NCBI GenBank assembly: GCA_964612455.1
Contig: CAZTCB010000009.1
Location: forward strand, 1 to 36,583
Direction of reading: 5' to 3'
Length of the DNA stretch: 36,583 bases
Source of the DNA: SFEB01 sp964612455
GTDB lineage: Bacteria > Bacillota > Clostridia > Christensenellales > CAG-314
Positions within the stretch are counted from its first letter, which is position 1, and every line of letters begins with the position of its first letter. The notes beneath the pieces are model-generated. The model saw only the letters and a list, made by a program, of their open reading frames with translations, was not told the DNA's origin and searched no databases. The translations under genes and the position numbers were made by a program. Below, in pieces: positions 14,817 through 23,459 of this stretch.

Positions 14817-15502
14817 TAGAGTTTAAAGGCGTATCGAAAATCTACGAAAACGACAAAGGCGGTAAAAACGTCGTTTTCGACGATTTTGATTTTGTTTTAT
14901 CCGACAACGAAATAACATGCATACTCGGCAGGAGCGGGTGCGGAAAAACGACCTTGTTGAATATGCTGGCGGGCGTGACCGATTTCGACGGGAGCCTGAC
15001 GGGTACCGACGGGCGGGTGTCGTATATATTTCAGGACGCGAGGTTGTTGCCCAATCTTACGGTTGCGAAAAATCTTTCTTTCGTCGTAAAAAACGTTTCG
15101 GACGAAAAAATTCGCGAGACGCTGCGGCTTTTTGAGATAGAGGACAAGGCGGACGCGTATCCCGACAGTCTCAGCGGGGGACAAGCGCAGAGGGTTGCCG
15201 TGGCGCGCGCGTTTTTGTACCCGTCCCGGTTGCTTTTGATGGACGAACCGTTTTCTTCGTTGGACACCGCGTTAAAAATTCGCCTTGCGAGAGTTTTTCT
15301 CGACGCATGGAAAAAAGACGAGCGCACCGTATTGTTCGTTACGCACGACGTGGAGGAGGCGTATATGATGTCGCATCGCGTCGTCGTCCTCGACGAGGGA
15401 AAAATCAAAGCCGACGTGCGGCTAAACGGGCAACCGCCGCGTAACTACGGCGAAACCTCGTGCGAAAAACGAGCTTTGCTCGATTTATTGCTGAGCATAT
15501 GA
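14813..15502 (+). CDS. ABC transporter ATP-binding protein (SsuB/TauB type)
   Basis: A 229-residue cytoplasmic ATPase powering the importer. All motifs are intact: Walker A GRSGCGKTT, Q-loop FQDARLLP, signature LSGGQAQRVAVARAF, Walker B LLLMDEPFSSLD and switch His in FVTHDVEEA. The start is set at ATG 14813, which overlaps the permease stop by 4 bases and begins MIEFKGVSKIYE, typical for the family; an in-frame ATG further upstream would bury 17 residues in the permease gene. It ends with three copies of a gacgat-type hexamer just after the stop, then a terminator at 15517-15544. It belongs with the binding protein and permease upstream. Confidence 0.93.
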   Translation: MIEFKGVSKIYENDKGGKNVVFDDFDFVLSDNEITCILGRSGCGKTTLLNMLAGVTDFDGSLTGTDGRVSYIFQDARLLPNLTVAKNLSFVVKNVSDEKIRETLRLFEIEDKADAYPDSLSGGQAQRVAVARAFLYPSRLLLMDEPFSSLDTALKIRLARVFLDAWKKDERTVLFVTHDVEEAYMMSHRVVVLDEGKIKADVRLNGQPPRNYGETSCEKRALLDLLLSI

Positions 15503-15516
15503 CGATGACGATGACG

Positions 15517-15544
15517 AAAAAATCGTATTTAGATGCGGTTTTTT
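15517..15544 (+). terminator. Terminator of the ABC importer operon
   Basis: An 11-bp stem (15517-15527 with 15534-15544) including two G-U pairs, a 6-nt loop and a run of six T at the end of the right arm, 14 nt after the ATPase stop. Confidence 0.75.
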
Positions 15545-15574
15545 GTCGGAATGAATTTTGATTTGAATACGGGC

Positions 15575-15603
15575 TTGACATCGTCGCGTTTATGGTGTAC
15601 AAT
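15575..15603 (+). promoter_or_regulatory. Promoter upstream of the esterase gene
   Basis: A consensus -35 TTGACA (15575-15580), 17-nt spacer and -10 TACAAT (15598-15603). The predicted start at about 15610 lies only 3 nt before a terminator-like hairpin. Confidence 0.8.
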
Positions 15604-15612
15604 CCCGATACG

Positions 15613-15647
15613 GAGTAACGAGTATGATTACCGTTACTCTTTTTTTT
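15613..15647 (+). terminator. Promoter-proximal terminator or attenuator
   Basis: gagtaacg (15613-15620) pairs perfectly with cgttactc (15632-15639) across an 11-nt loop and is followed by eight T. It would cut the transcript from 15610 to under 40 nt, yet the esterase gene starts at 15704 and no further promoter is evident. Confidence 0.7.
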
Positions 15648-15703
15648 AACGACTTTTTCGGCAAATTCGGCAAAAAACGAAAAAGTTTTTCGGAGAAAAC
15701 AAA

Positions 15704-16630
15704 GTGAGAAAGACCAAATACGATATCGATACCGATTTTAAAAAAATAAAGTGGTTTAAACCTCCGCTCAATTTTTTTACCGTTTTTCTTTCCCGCGTCT
15801 TCTGGTGGTTGTTGCCAAAGGGTAAAAAACGCGAGGACGTAAAGGAAAAGAAGTTGACGGTAAAATCCGCCGACGGCAAAAAGATAAAGGTGATTTTTTA
15901 CGAAGGCAAGGACGGCTCGGACAAAAAACAGCCGTGTCTCGTGTACTTTCACGGAGGGGCTTTCGTGTATCCCGCCATATGGCATCATTATCGTTGCGCG
16001 AGGTTGTACGCCGCCAACGGGGTAAAGGTCGCGTTGGTCGATTACCGCCTTGCTCCTCGCTTTAAGTACCCGACGGGTGCGGACGATTGTTTCGCCGCAT
16101 ACGAATACGTAGTCGACAACGCCGATTCGCTCGGGGTACGTGCTGACGGCTTGATACTCGGGGGAGACTCCGCGGGAGGTTTTTTCGTTTTGACTACGTT
16201 AAAACGCGCTTTCGACGCGGGATTACCCCTGCCGGAGGCGCTCATGATGATTTATCCGGTCGTCGACTCCGACGCGGACAATTACTCTATGTCGCATTAC
16301 GACGACGTGCCGATATGGAACTCCCGTGCAAACGCAAAAATGTGGAAATATTTTTCGGGAGGTTCTTGTCCCGTTTCGCCTTTCGAGTGGACGTGCTACC
16401 GCTCGGTAAAGCACGTATACGTGGAGACGGCGGAGTACGATTGCCTCCGCGACAGGGCTATAGAGTTTGCAACCAAGCTCAAGGGCGAATGCGACGACGT
16501 CGTTTTGCACTGCACGAAAGGCACGGTGCACGGCTACGACGCCGTGTTTGACAGCGAAATAACGAGGGAAAGCGTGCTTAAACGCCTCGATCTGTTGAAA
16601 AAAATCGAAAAGGAAAAACCCTCGGCGTAA
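15704..16630 (+). CDS. Alpha/beta hydrolase, HSL-type esterase
   Basis: A 308-residue hydrolase of the hormone-sensitive lipase / acetyl-esterase (Aes-like) family, probably cleaving short-chain or acetyl esters. The oxyanion motif HGGAFVYP and the nucleophile GDSAGG (Ser156) are diagnostic; the Asp is likely in the EYDCLRDRA segment and the His in TVHGYD. The N-terminus (residues 1-45) is basic with one aromatic/hydrophobic stretch (FFTVFLSRVFWWLLP), which might associate with the membrane, but no cleavable signal is clear. The start is GTG at 15704, with ggag 8 nt upstream. The promoter at 15575-15603 and the attenuator-like hairpin at 15613-15647 suggest conditional expression. It is monocistronic, and a terminator overlaps the stop. 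Confidence 0.88.
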   Translation: MRKTKYDIDTDFKKIKWFKPPLNFFTVFLSRVFWWLLPKGKKREDVKEKKLTVKSADGKKIKVIFYEGKDGSDKKQPCLVYFHGGAFVYPAIWHHYRCARLYAANGVKVALVDYRLAPRFKYPTGADDCFAAYEYVVDNADSLGVRADGLILGGDSAGGFFVLTTLKRAFDAGLPLPEALMMIYPVVDSDADNYSMSHYDDVPIWNSRANAKMWKYFSGGSCPVSPFEWTCYRSVKHVYVETAEYDCLRDRAIEFATKLKGECDDVVLHCTKGTVHGYDAVFDSEITRESVLKRLDLLKKIEKEKPSA

Positions 16631-16650
16631 GGCATGCCGTCGGGTTTTTT
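16614..16650 (+). terminator. Terminator of the esterase gene
   Basis: An imperfect stem: aaaccc plus cggc on the left (16615-16625) with gccg plus gggttt on the right (16636-16647), with a small internal loop, ending in six T. It spans the stop codon. Confidence 0.65.
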
Positions 16651-16734
16651 GCGCTTTATCCGAGACGCCCGACCGACGAAAAATTTTTTTAAAAAAAAAG
16701 TAGAATAAAACCGCCACTTTTTTGCTTTTTTTTG

Positions 16735-16764
16735 TTGACTTTATCGGTGCGTTGGTAGTATAAT
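16735..16764 (+). promoter_or_regulatory. Promoter of the giant lipoprotein gene
   Basis: -35 TTGACT (16735-16740), 18-nt spacer and perfect -10 TATAAT (16759-16764). The start at about 16771 gives a leader of about 98 nt ending in an aaggagg ribosome binding site (16853-16859). Confidence 0.8.
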
Positions 16765-16868
16765 ACGGTTAACGTTAGAGTCCGTTATTGTCGTTTGAAG
16801 ACGGCACGGGCAACGACGTAAGAAACGATGAAAAATAAAAGAATTTCATATTAAGGAGGATAAACAAT

Positions 16869-19800
16869 ATGAAAGGAAGAAGACTCACCATTATTTTGGT
16901 CATGCTTCTTGTCTTGGTTTGCGCGTTGGCGTTTGTCGGTTGCGAAAAAGACCCCGAACCCACGCCCACGCCCACGCCCACACCGGAACACACGCACGTT
17001 GCGTTCCTTGTCGAGGCTAAAGAAGCCACCTGTACGGAAGAAGGCAACAACGCCTACTATCTGTGCGCATGTGGGGCTGCTTTTAAGGACGAGGCAATGA
17101 CTATCCCCACCTACGATTACGCGGAAGTAATCGCGAGGAAGGAGCACGTCTACAACAAGACGGAAGTAAACAGAGAGACGTTGAAAGACGCCGCTACCTG
17201 CCAGTCCGCAGCGACCTATTACTATAGTTGCGTCTGCGGTGCCGTAGACAGCAGCGAAAACGCAAATACTTTTACTTTCGGTGACAAAGCCGCTCACAAC
17301 ACGGTTTTCGTCCCCGCGGTAAGCGCAACCTGCGAGACGGAAGGTAATATCGCGTATTACACTTGCGAAACTTGCAAGGCGGCGTTTAAAGACGCTCAGG
17401 CGACGCAACAATTCGGCGTTACCGAGACCGTAGTCGTCCCGGCGGAAGGTCACACTGCCGTCGCTCACGAAAAGGTCGAAGCCACCTGCGCCGAACCCGG
17501 TGTCGCGGCGTATTGGTCCTGCAGCGTTTGCAGCAAATTATTCTCCGACGCGGAGTGCACCAACGTCATCACGACGGCAAACCGCGCTATCCCCAAACTC
17601 GGTCACGATTTTTCGGTTGAGTTGCCCATAGCCAAATATCAGGCGAGCGAAGCAACATGCATCGAGTCCGCTACTTACTATCGCAGTTGTTCGAGATGCG
17701 GCGAGAGCGGCACGGCAACTTTCGCTTACGGCGAGAAAGCGGCTCATACTCCCGAGGCGGTAGCCGCGAAAGAACCGACTTGTACCGAAAACGGTAACGA
17801 AGCTTACTACGCTTGCAAGGTTTGCTCGGCGATGTTCTCCGATCCCGCTTGCCAGACGGCAATCGAAGCCGACGACGTAACGATTGAAAAACTCGGTCAC
17901 AAGTACGACAGGGAAGTCGCGGATGCGGCTTATCTCAAGACGCCCGCCACCTGCCTGACGCAAGCCGTGTATTACAAGAGTTGCGTCTGCGGTAACTTCT
18001 CCGAAGAGACTTTCTCTGCCGGCGAGTACGGCGCGCACGTTTTGACGGAAGAAGGTTTCCACAATTCCGTTGCCGCGACCTGCGAGACCGACGGTAGCGT
18101 CGCTTACTTTACCTGCGCGGTCTGCAACAAAGATTGCAATCTCGACGGTAAAGAAATGGCTCAGGCCTCCGACAAAGTCGTACCCGCATTGGGACACGAT
18201 TTTGCAGAGATAGCCGACGCCGACCATCTCATCTCTCCTGCAACCTGCACCTCTCCCGCTATCTATAAAAAGGTTTGCACGCGTTGCGACGCCGTCGGTT
18301 CCGAAACGTTTGAACGCGGCGAAAAACTCGGTCACGTATTTGAAGAATGGACCGAGCGCAAAGAGCCCACCTGCGAAGACGACGGTAACGTAAGATATCG
18401 CCGTTGCTCTTCCTGCCAAAAGTATTACGACGAATTTGAAACGGAGATCGCAGACGTTGTTATCGCAAAACTCGGTCACAACTTTAACGACAAGGTGGTG
18501 GACGACAAGTATCTCGCGACCGCGGCTACTTGCACCGCTCCCGCTCAATATTATCGTTCCTGCACGCGTTGCAACAAATCCTCCAAAGACGATCCCTCGC
18601 TGACCGCACAGTTGGTTTTTGAGGTCGGCGAAGCTCTCGGTCACGATATCGGCGATATTGTTGCCAAGACCAATCCCGATTGCGTCAACGAAGGTATGGA
18701 AGCTCACTACGAGTGCAAACGTTGCTCGGCGTATTTCGACCTCGATAAGAAAGACGCGAAACGCGAAGATTTCGTTATCGCCAGCCTCGGACACGATAAC
18801 ACCGCCAAGGTTGTCAGCGAAATATACTTTGTATCCGCCGCAAATTGCGAGTCGGCTGCAAAATACTATTTGTCTTGCACGCGTTGCCAGATCGCGAGCA
18901 CCGAGACGTTTGACGTCGGCGAGGCTCTCGGTCACACCTACGGCAACATTATCAGCAAGGTCGACGCAAGTTGCGAGACCGACGGTATGGACGCTCACTA
19001 CGTTTGCTCCGTCTGCAATAAAATGTTTGACGCCGACAAAGTAGAAAAGCAAGAGTCCGAACTCGTCATCGCGAAACTCGGTCACGACTACACGAGAAAC
19101 GTAGTCAACGACGCTTACGTCAAATCCACCGCCACCTGCACGGCAGCCGCGGTATACTATTATAGTTGTTATCACTGCAACGCTACCAGCAAGGGTACGG
19201 AGTATGAGTCTACCTTTACGGCAGGCACCACCGCCGCTCACGTATACGGCGATTGGACTCTTGAAAAAGAACCCACCTGCACGGAAGACGGTAATATCAA
19301 ATATCGCACCTGCAGCACATGCAACCAAAACTTTGACACCGAAGGCAATATCGTTGAAAAGGTAGCGATTGACAAACTCGGTCACAACTACACGAGAGGA
19401 GTCGTTCACGACAATTATCTCAAGACCACCGCTACTTGTCAGGCAGCCGCCGTATACTACTACAGCTGCTACAACTGCAATACTTCCAGCAAGGGCACCG
19501 AGTACGAATCGACCTTTACTGCCGGCACGACCGCTCCTCATACTTACGGCGATTGGACTTTGTCCAAAGAACCCACCTGCACGGAAGACGGCAATATCAA
19601 ATATCGCACCTGCACCGTTTGCAGTCAAAACTTTGATATCAACAACGAAGCGGTAACAACCACCGTCGTAGCCAAACTCGGTCACGAATGCACTGCCAAA
19701 GTGGTAGACGCCAAGTATCTTGCCTCTGCCGCCAATTGCGTAGACGCAGCCAAGTATTATTGCTCCTGCGTACGTTGCGGCGCTGCCGGAACGGAAACCT

Positions 19801-22800
19801 TTGCGGAAGGCGATGCGCTCGGTCATACTTACGGCAATCTCGTCGCTAAGGTAGAACCCAATTGCGAAACCACCGGTATGGAAGCCCACTACGTTTGCAC
19901 GGTTTGCAACGCATTGTTCGATACTGACAAGGTAGAAAGAAACGAGGCAGAACTCGTCATTGCAAAACTCGGTCACGAATGTACAGCCAAAGCGGTAGAC
20001 GCCAAGTATCTTGCCGCCGCCGCCAATTGCGTGGACGCCGCCAAGTACTATTACTCCTGCGTACGTTGCGGCGCTGCCGGAACGGAAACCTTTGCGGAAG
20101 GCGAGGCACTCGGTCATACTTACGGCAATATCGTATCCAAGGTTGAAGCCAAGTGCGAAACCGACGGTATGGAAGCTCACTACGTTTGCACGGTCTGCAA
20201 CGCATTGTTCGATACCGACAAGGTAGAAAGAAAAGAGTCTGAGCTCGTTATTGCAAAACTCGGTCACGATTACTCAAGAGAAGTAGTTCATGACGATTAC
20301 GTCAAGTCCGCTGCTACTTGTACCGCAGCCGCAGTATATTACTACAGTTGCTCCCACTGCAATTCCTCCAGCAAGGGTACGGAGTACGAAGCGACCTTTA
20401 CGGCAGGCACCACCGCCGCTCACGTATACGGCGATTGGACGCTTGAAAAAGAACCCACCTGCACGGAAGACGGTAATATCAAATATCGTACCTGCAGCAC
20501 CTGCAACCAAAACTTTGACACAGAGGGTAAAATCGTTGAAAAAGTAACGATTGACAAACTCGGTCACGATTATACGAGAAACGTTGTCCATGACGATTAC
20601 GTCAAGTCCGTTGCCACCTGCACCGCGGCCGCAGTATATTATTACAGTTGCCGCCACTGCAATACCTCCAGCAAGGGCACGGAGTATGAATCGACCTTTG
20701 AGGCGGGCACGACCGCTCCTCATACGTACGGCGATTGGACTGCTGCGGTAGCTCCCACCTGTACGGAAGACGGCAACATCAAGTATCGCACCTGCACCGT
20801 TTGCAACCAAAACTTTGACGTCAACAATAACATGGTAACCACCGTAGTAGACGCCAAACTCGGCCACGAATATTCCGCTAAATTGTTGGATAGCAAATAC
20901 CTCGTCTCCGAAGCCGATTGCGAGCACGCTGCCAAGTATTATTACTCCTGCGTACGTTGCGGCGTTGCCGGAACGGAAACCTTTGAAGAAGGCGATGCGC
21001 TCGGTCATACTTACGGCACTCTTGTTGCCAAGGTTGAGCCGACCTGCGTAACCGAAGGTACGATTGCTCACTACACCTGCTCCGTCTGCAACAAAAACTT
21101 TGACGAAAACAAGAATGAAGTTTCCGACCTCGTCATCGCGAGAACGTTGCCGACAGTCGCGGTAGGTAACTACGACCTCGACACGGGCGTGTTCACCGAA
21201 GGCGGAGTGACCTACTCGGTCAAACTCGTCAACGGCGTGTACGTGATAAGCGGTATTATCGAAAAGAGCGGCGCTTACGCCAACAGAACCGACGCTTACA
21301 AGTATTTCGTAAGATTCAGCGGTGAGTTCCTGAGCGCATACGCAAACGTAGGTAACGACGAAATCGTTATTAAAATCAAATCTCTCTACGGTGAAACCAA
21401 CACTTCCGCCGCAGAGTACGAAGGCTACAACGTCTTTACGAAAGCCGCTTTCGAGGCTGACGGTTCTCTCGTCTATATCGGTAGCGGTACGGCGCACGGC
21501 GTGGTTGAAATCCTCTTTAAAAACCCCGTCGGCGACGGTTGGTACGGCTACAAAGTCATGGTAGACGACTCGACCATTTGCCCCGAAAAGGTAGAAGCGG
21601 CAGAGCCCAGCTACTTTGCAACCGGCAACGTCGAGTACTACGCGTCGATGAGAGACGACAGAGTGTTCTTCTTGGTAGACGGTAAATACGAAGAAACCTC
21701 TATGGAAAAGATTATCCTCGTTTCTTATCCCAATGCAGACGCGGGTTCGCTCGACTCTAACGGAAAGTACATGCCCGGTCGCTATGAAAACGGCGATGCG
21801 ATTCAGTACAACGTCAAACGCAACGGCGGCGCATACGAAATCAACGGTTTGTTGAAATATGACGCCAACACCAAAAACTATCCGTACGTAATCAGATTTG
21901 ACGCAAACTTTGCAGAGTATTACGAAAAACTCGCGGACAATACGATAGTCCTCAAGTACGCTTACGCGGACGGCACGGTATATGCGTCCTTTACGAAAGC
22001 GGATGCGTTTGCAAACGACTATGCCTTTATCTTCAGAGGCGACGCGCTCAAGGGTGACGCTCAATGCTTGTTCCTCAATCCGTTTGCCGAAGGCGAAGTT
22101 TGGGTATCTTATCAGGTCAAGATCGGCGCAGACGCGGTTTGCCCGAAAGAAGTGACCGCATCCGACGCGTCCTACTGGTACGCCGGTTGGGATACTTACT
22201 ACGTCAACGCGCTTTACAGCGGTGACAAGTATTACGAAGACGCTGCTTGCACCAAAGAAATCGCGGCAGAAAAAGTCTTTGTCAAAGAAAAGCTCGTTAT
22301 CAGCGGTATGACCGCAGGTATTTACGCTCAGGTCGGTACCGACGGCGACAAGCCCGTCTACGGATATCAAGTCAGCGAGTCTTACAGAGTTGCTTTGGTC
22401 AACGGCGTATACACCGTGTTTGGCAGCATTGCTTGCAACAACGACAGAAGCGACCTCTCCGCGGCTAAGATAGTAGTGAGAATCGACGGCAACTTCAGAC
22501 AATTCTATCGCGTAGTTTCCAACGACGTCGTAATCGTCAGATTGACTATCGGCGAAAACGTAGTGGAAATCACCAAGGGTGACGTAGTCTTTGCCGACGG
22601 CGGAGAAATCGTTATCATCAGCGCACTCGAGAGAGGTCAAACCCTCACCGTAGAGTTGATTAATCCGATGACTGAACAATTTGGCGATTTGTCTTATACG
22701 ATTGCTCTTGACGCCGACGCCACTTACGTTCACAACATGGTAGTGCGTCACGCCATAGCCGCTACTTACTGGACGGAAGGTTGCACCGAGTACGTTGAGT

Positions 22801-23225
22801 GCGCGGATTGCGGCAAACAGGTCGGTTATCAAGTAGTAGAGAAACTCGTACCCACGATGACTCCGGTCATCACCGACGAGGCTCACGCTTATACCGTGAC
22901 CTACGGTGAAGGCAAGTACGTCATCAGCGGCAATCCCAAGTTTGATTTGCCGGGTGACGGTCTCGAAGCGGGTTATAGAGTAAAGATTAAGTTTGGTTGC
23001 AGTTTCGGCAATGCTTACGACGAATTTGCGGATGACGACGTAATAATCGTTATCAAGGTCGGCACCACCGAGTACAAACTCACCAAAGCGGATCTCGACG
23101 CGGACGGCGGATTTACGCTCACTCTCAACGTCACCGACGGAATGGAGTTCAGCATTACGTTTGTCAACCCCGACAGTGAAGGCAGTGACGCTGTTTACTC
23201 CTTTGTTGTAAAACTCGACGCTTAA
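16869..23225 (+). CDS. Giant Cys-rich repeat surface lipoprotein, 2118 aa
   Basis: An exported, probably membrane-anchored surface protein. A signal peptide ends in lipobox FVGC (Cys25), followed by a Pro-Thr linker (five P-T-type pairs). Residues of about 52-1426 form about 28 modules of 42-58 residues, alternating between two types. Type A is T-C-x-E-x-G-x-x-x-Y-x-x-C-x-x-C, ending L-G-H. Type B is A-T-C-x-x-x-A-x-Y-Y-x-S-C-x-x-C, ending in an A-H-x-Y-G-x-W-like stretch. Each normally has three Cys, which could bind metal or form disulfides. The rest contains four beta-rich domains (about 1427-1580, 1620-1760, 1810-1955 and 1995-2118) that share an x-Y-x-V-x-x-x-N-G-x-Y-x-I-x-G pattern; an isolated Cys module sits between the third and fourth. 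There is no LPXTG sorting signal. Similar T-C-T-E-D-G modules are common in gut Clostridia surface proteins; function is unknown, and adhesion or carbohydrate binding is a guess. Confidence 0.9.
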   Translation: MKGRRLTIILVMLLVLVCALAFVGCEKDPEPTPTPTPTPEHTHVAFLVEAKEATCTEEGNNAYYLCACGAAFKDEAMTIPTYDYAEVIARKEHVYNKTEVNRETLKDAATCQSAATYYYSCVCGAVDSSENANTFTFGDKAAHNTVFVPAVSATCETEGNIAYYTCETCKAAFKDAQATQQFGVTETVVVPAEGHTAVAHEKVEATCAEPGVAAYWSCSVCSKLFSDAECTNVITTANRAIPKLGHDFSVELPIAKYQASEATCIESATYYRSCSRCGESGTATFAYGEKAAHTPEAVAAKEPTCTENGNEAYYACKVCSAMFSDPACQTAIEADDVTIEKLGHKYDREVADAAYLKTPATCLTQAVYYKSCVCGNFSEETFSAGEYGAHVLTEEGFHNSVAATCETDGSVAYFTCAVCNKDCNLDGKEMAQASDKVVPALGHDFAEIADADHLISPATCTSPAIYKKVCTRCDAVGSETFERGEKLGHVFEEWTERKEPTCEDDGNVRYRRCSSCQKYYDEFETEIADVVIAKLGHNFNDKVVDDKYLATAATCTAPAQYYRSCTRCNKSSKDDPSLTAQLVFEVGEALGHDIGDIVAKTNPDCVNEGMEAHYECKRCSAYFDLDKKDAKREDFVIASLGHDNTAKVVSEIYFVSAANCESAAKYYLSCTRCQIASTETFDVGEALGHTYGNIISKVDASCETDGMDAHYVCSVCNKMFDADKVEKQESELVIAKLGHDYTRNVVNDAYVKSTATCTAAAVYYYSCYHCNATSKGTEYESTFTAGTTAAHVYGDWTLEKEPTCTEDGNIKYRTCSTCNQNFDTEGNIVEKVAIDKLGHNYTRGVVHDNYLKTTATCQAAAVYYYSCYNCNTSSKGTEYESTFTAGTTAPHTYGDWTLSKEPTCTEDGNIKYRTCTVCSQNFDINNEAVTTTVVAKLGHECTAKVVDAKYLASAANCVDAAKYYCSCVRCGAAGTETFAEGDALGHTYGNLVAKVEPNCETTGMEAHYVCTVCNALFDTDKVERNEAELVIAKLGHECTAKAVDAKYLAAAANCVDAAKYYYSCVRCGAAGTETFAEGEALGHTYGNIVSKVEAKCETDGMEAHYVCTVCNALFDTDKVERKESELVIAKLGHDYSREVVHDDYVKSAATCTAAAVYYYSCSHCNSSSKGTEYEATFTAGTTAAHVYGDWTLEKEPTCTEDGNIKYRTCSTCNQNFDTEGKIVEKVTIDKLGHDYTRNVVHDDYVKSVATCTAAAVYYYSCRHCNTSSKGTEYESTFEAGTTAPHTYGDWTAAVAPTCTEDGNIKYRTCTVCNQNFDVNNNMVTTVVDAKLGHEYSAKLLDSKYLVSEADCEHAAKYYYSCVRCGVAGTETFEEGDALGHTYGTLVAKVEPTCVTEGTIAHYTCSVCNKNFDENKNEVSDLVIARTLPTVAVGNYDLDTGVFTEGGVTYSVKLVNGVYVISGIIEKSGAYANRTDAYKYFVRFSGEFLSAYANVGNDEIVIKIKSLYGETNTSAAEYEGYNVFTKAAFEADGSLVYIGSGTAHGVVEILFKNPVGDGWYGYKVMVDDSTICPEKVEAAEPSYFATGNVEYYASMRDDRVFFLVDGKYEETSMEKIILVSYPNADAGSLDSNGKYMPGRYENGDAIQYNVKRNGGAYEINGLLKYDANTKNYPYVIRFDANFAEYYEKLADNTIVLKYAYADGTVYASFTKADAFANDYAFIFRGDALKGDAQCLFLNPFAEGEVWVSYQVKIGADAVCPKEVTASDASYWYAGWDTYYVNALYSGDKYYEDAACTKEIAAEKVFVKEKLVISGMTAGIYAQVGTDGDKPVYGYQVSESYRVALVNGVYTVFGSIACNNDRSDLSAAKIVVRIDGNFRQFYRVVSNDVVIVRLTIGENVVEITKGDVVFADGGEIVIISALERGQTLTVELINPMTEQFGDLSYTIALDADATYVHNMVVRHAIAATYWTEGCTEYVECADCGKQVGYQVVEKLVPTMTPVITDEAHAYTVTYGEGKYVISGNPKFDLPGDGLEAGYRVKIKFGCSFGNAYDEFADDDVIIVIKVGTTEYKLTKADLDADGGFTLTLNVTDGMEFSITFVNPDSEGSDAVYSFVVKLDA
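17022..21146 (+). repeat. Coding tandem array of about 28 Cys-rich modules
   Basis: By reading the protein I count 15 type-A and 13 type-B modules in near-strict alternation; only the third and fourth are both type A. DNA identity between copies rises toward the 3' half: blocks around 19240-19400, 19550-19640, 20430-20560 and 20740-20830 share long near-identical stretches. A four-module unit (about 600 nt) beginning near 18970 recurs near 20150. This suggests recent unequal recombination or slippage within the array. Confidence 0.85.
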
Positions 23226-23258
23226 TCGCAAATAAAACAAAACACGTTTTTATCGTGT

Positions 23259-23291
23259 AAAAACGCTCCCTTTTAAGGGAGCGTTTTTTTT
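23259..23291 (+). terminator. Terminator of the giant lipoprotein gene
   Basis: A perfect 14-bp stem, aaaaacgctccctt (23259-23272) with aagggagcgttttt (23275-23288), and a run of eight T. With only 2 nt between the arms, the innermost A-T pairs must open to form the loop. Confidence 0.9.
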
Positions 23292-23337
23292 GTCGTAAAA
23301 GAAAACGGGTGTTTGTCGTAAAAGAAAACGGGTGTTT
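23292..23337. repeat. Two perfect tandem copies of a 23-bp unit
   Basis: The unit begins gtcgtaaaag and ends gggtgttt; copies occupy 23292-23314 and 23315-23337. It lies directly after the terminator and outside any gene. No function is apparent; it may be a recent slippage duplication. Confidence 0.9.
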
Positions 23338-23459
23338 GTAGGGCGGTTTTGTTATTTTTAAAGCAAAAAGTCAGTCGACGTAACACGATTTAAAACTTTG
23401 AGCAACGTTAACAAGTAAATCGTCTTTTTTACGACGGTAAAAGCATACACTAAATCGAT

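Noticed and set aside
17022..21146. Regularly spaced repeats that might suggest a CRISPR array
   Set aside because: The repeats are coding, imperfect, 120-170 nt apart and lie within one open frame; there are no unique spacers or cas genes.
17538..23240. Two very long minus-strand open frames (909 and 988 codons) opposite the giant lipoprotein gene
   Set aside because: They are mirror images of a repeat-rich gene whose codon bias avoids stops on the opposite strand. The translations are themselves low-complexity repeats, there is no ribosome binding site, and the plus-strand frame has a promoter, signal peptide and terminator.
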